Assembly (NCBI GenBank): GCA_030689845.1 | Contig: JAUYHV010000235.1 | Coordinates: forward strand, 1-5,238 | Length of the DNA: 5,238 bases | Origin: Dehalococcoidia bacterium | Lineage (GTDB): Bacteria; Chloroflexota; Dehalococcoidia; JACQUA01 | Direction: 5' to 3' | Part shown: positions 5,194-5,238 of the stretch, one piece after another | Layout of the letters: each line of letters opens with the position of its first letter | Numbering within the stretch: the first letter of the stretch is position 1 | Translations under genes and position numbers: made by a program | Notes under the pieces: generated by a model | Told to the model about the DNA's origin: nothing | The model's input: only the letters and a program-made list of their open reading frames with translations | Database searches by the model: none

Positions 5194-5238
5194 CTAGATT
5201 ATCCTGGCTAAGGCCCTGGAGTTGAGAATAATCCCTTC
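5194..5238 (-). pseudogene. Tail-to-tail partial copy of the methyltransferase C-terminus, 5' beyond window
   Basis: Read on the minus strand from 5238, the right palindrome arm encodes EGIILNSRALARII and then TAG (5194-5196). The same codons in the intact gene read EGIINNSRAIASIIARK and stop. The differences are Asn to Leu, Ile to Leu, Ser to Arg, and a stop three codons early; the original stop position is still present further along. It is either the 3' end of a second, diverged methyltransferase gene converging on the first, or a decayed fragment carried by the inverted duplication. Only 15 codons are visible, so the two cannot be told apart. Confidence 0.55.

Larger units (their letters stand above)
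4854..5238. repeat. Long nested imperfect palindrome around the methyltransferase 3' end
   Basis: Bases 4854-4960 and 5132-5238 are inverted copies, 107 bases each, with no indels. I count 8 mismatches, and a perfect 44-base run starts at 4898 and ends at 4941. The symmetry axis is near 5046 and inner matches share it: TAGTGTAGTGTCTC at 4974-4987 with its complement at 5106-5119, and TTACAAT at 4998-5004 with ATTGTAA at 5089-5095. Transcribed from either side it would fold into a very long hairpin and could end convergent transcripts. The right arm runs off the window, so the true length is unknown. Apart from the nested repeats and the gene-end remnant, the gene-free stretch 4908-5238 shows nothing else. 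Confidence 0.93.

Noticed and set aside
4854..5238. CRISPR array or rho-independent terminator alone as explanation of the repeats
   Set aside because: There are no regularly spaced direct repeats, and the structure is one long nested inverted repeat that extends into coding sequence, far beyond a terminator.

Overview
The window looks like the chromosome of an anaerobic bacterium. A Clostridia/Peptococcaceae-type Gram-positive is my best guess: GGAGG-type ribosome sites, sigma-A-like promoters, and an acyl-CoA thiolase locus next to flavodoxin and small methyltransferase genes. A deltaproteobacterial or Chloroflexi source cannot be excluded from sequence alone.

Left edge (1-690): the C-terminal half of a tyrosine recombinase reads toward the 3' end of an intact tRNA-Ala(GGC) gene on the opposite strand. 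This is the usual layout where an integrative element has inserted at a tRNA 3' end, so the element lies to the left and bases to the right of about 690 are probably host chromosome. A tandem CGGGTAGCAA repeat spans the recombinase stop codon.

Centre (691-3732): a two-gene minus-strand operon. The first gene (2001-3428) fuses an HMG-CoA-synthase-like domain to a C-terminal zinc-ribbon/OB-fold (DUF35) domain. The second (818-1999) is an SCP2-type thiolase whose start codon lies one base past the first gene's stop. Archaeal acetoacetyl-CoA thiolase/HMG-CoA synthase/DUF35 proteins form one complex that channels acyl-CoA. Here the same three parts occur in two polypeptides, but all three catalytic residues of the HMG-CoA synthase part appear replaced (Glu to Thr71, Cys to Leu103, His to Tyr227). 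The thiolase keeps its catalytic residues. I infer a thiolase carried by a non-catalytic scaffold, as in the DUF35-dependent thiolases of anaerobic aromatic degradation; the substrate is unknown. A control region of about 300 bases (3429-3732) holds candidate divergent promoters and a dyad that overlaps the operon's -35 box.

Right (3733-4907): a WrbA-type FMN flavoprotein gene and, 29 bases later, a small class I SAM-dependent methyltransferase gene, both on the plus strand.

Right edge (4854-5238): a long nested imperfect palindrome. The outer 107-base arms contain the last 17 codons and stop of the methyltransferase plus 53 bases beyond, repeated in inverted orientation at 92-93% identity with no indels. 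Inside lies a TA-flanked, MITE-like unit with 14-base terminal inverted repeats, and inside that a GTCATTCC...GGAATGAC repeat of a kind common in bacterial genomes. The right arm is a decayed tail-to-tail copy of the methyltransferase end that runs off the window.
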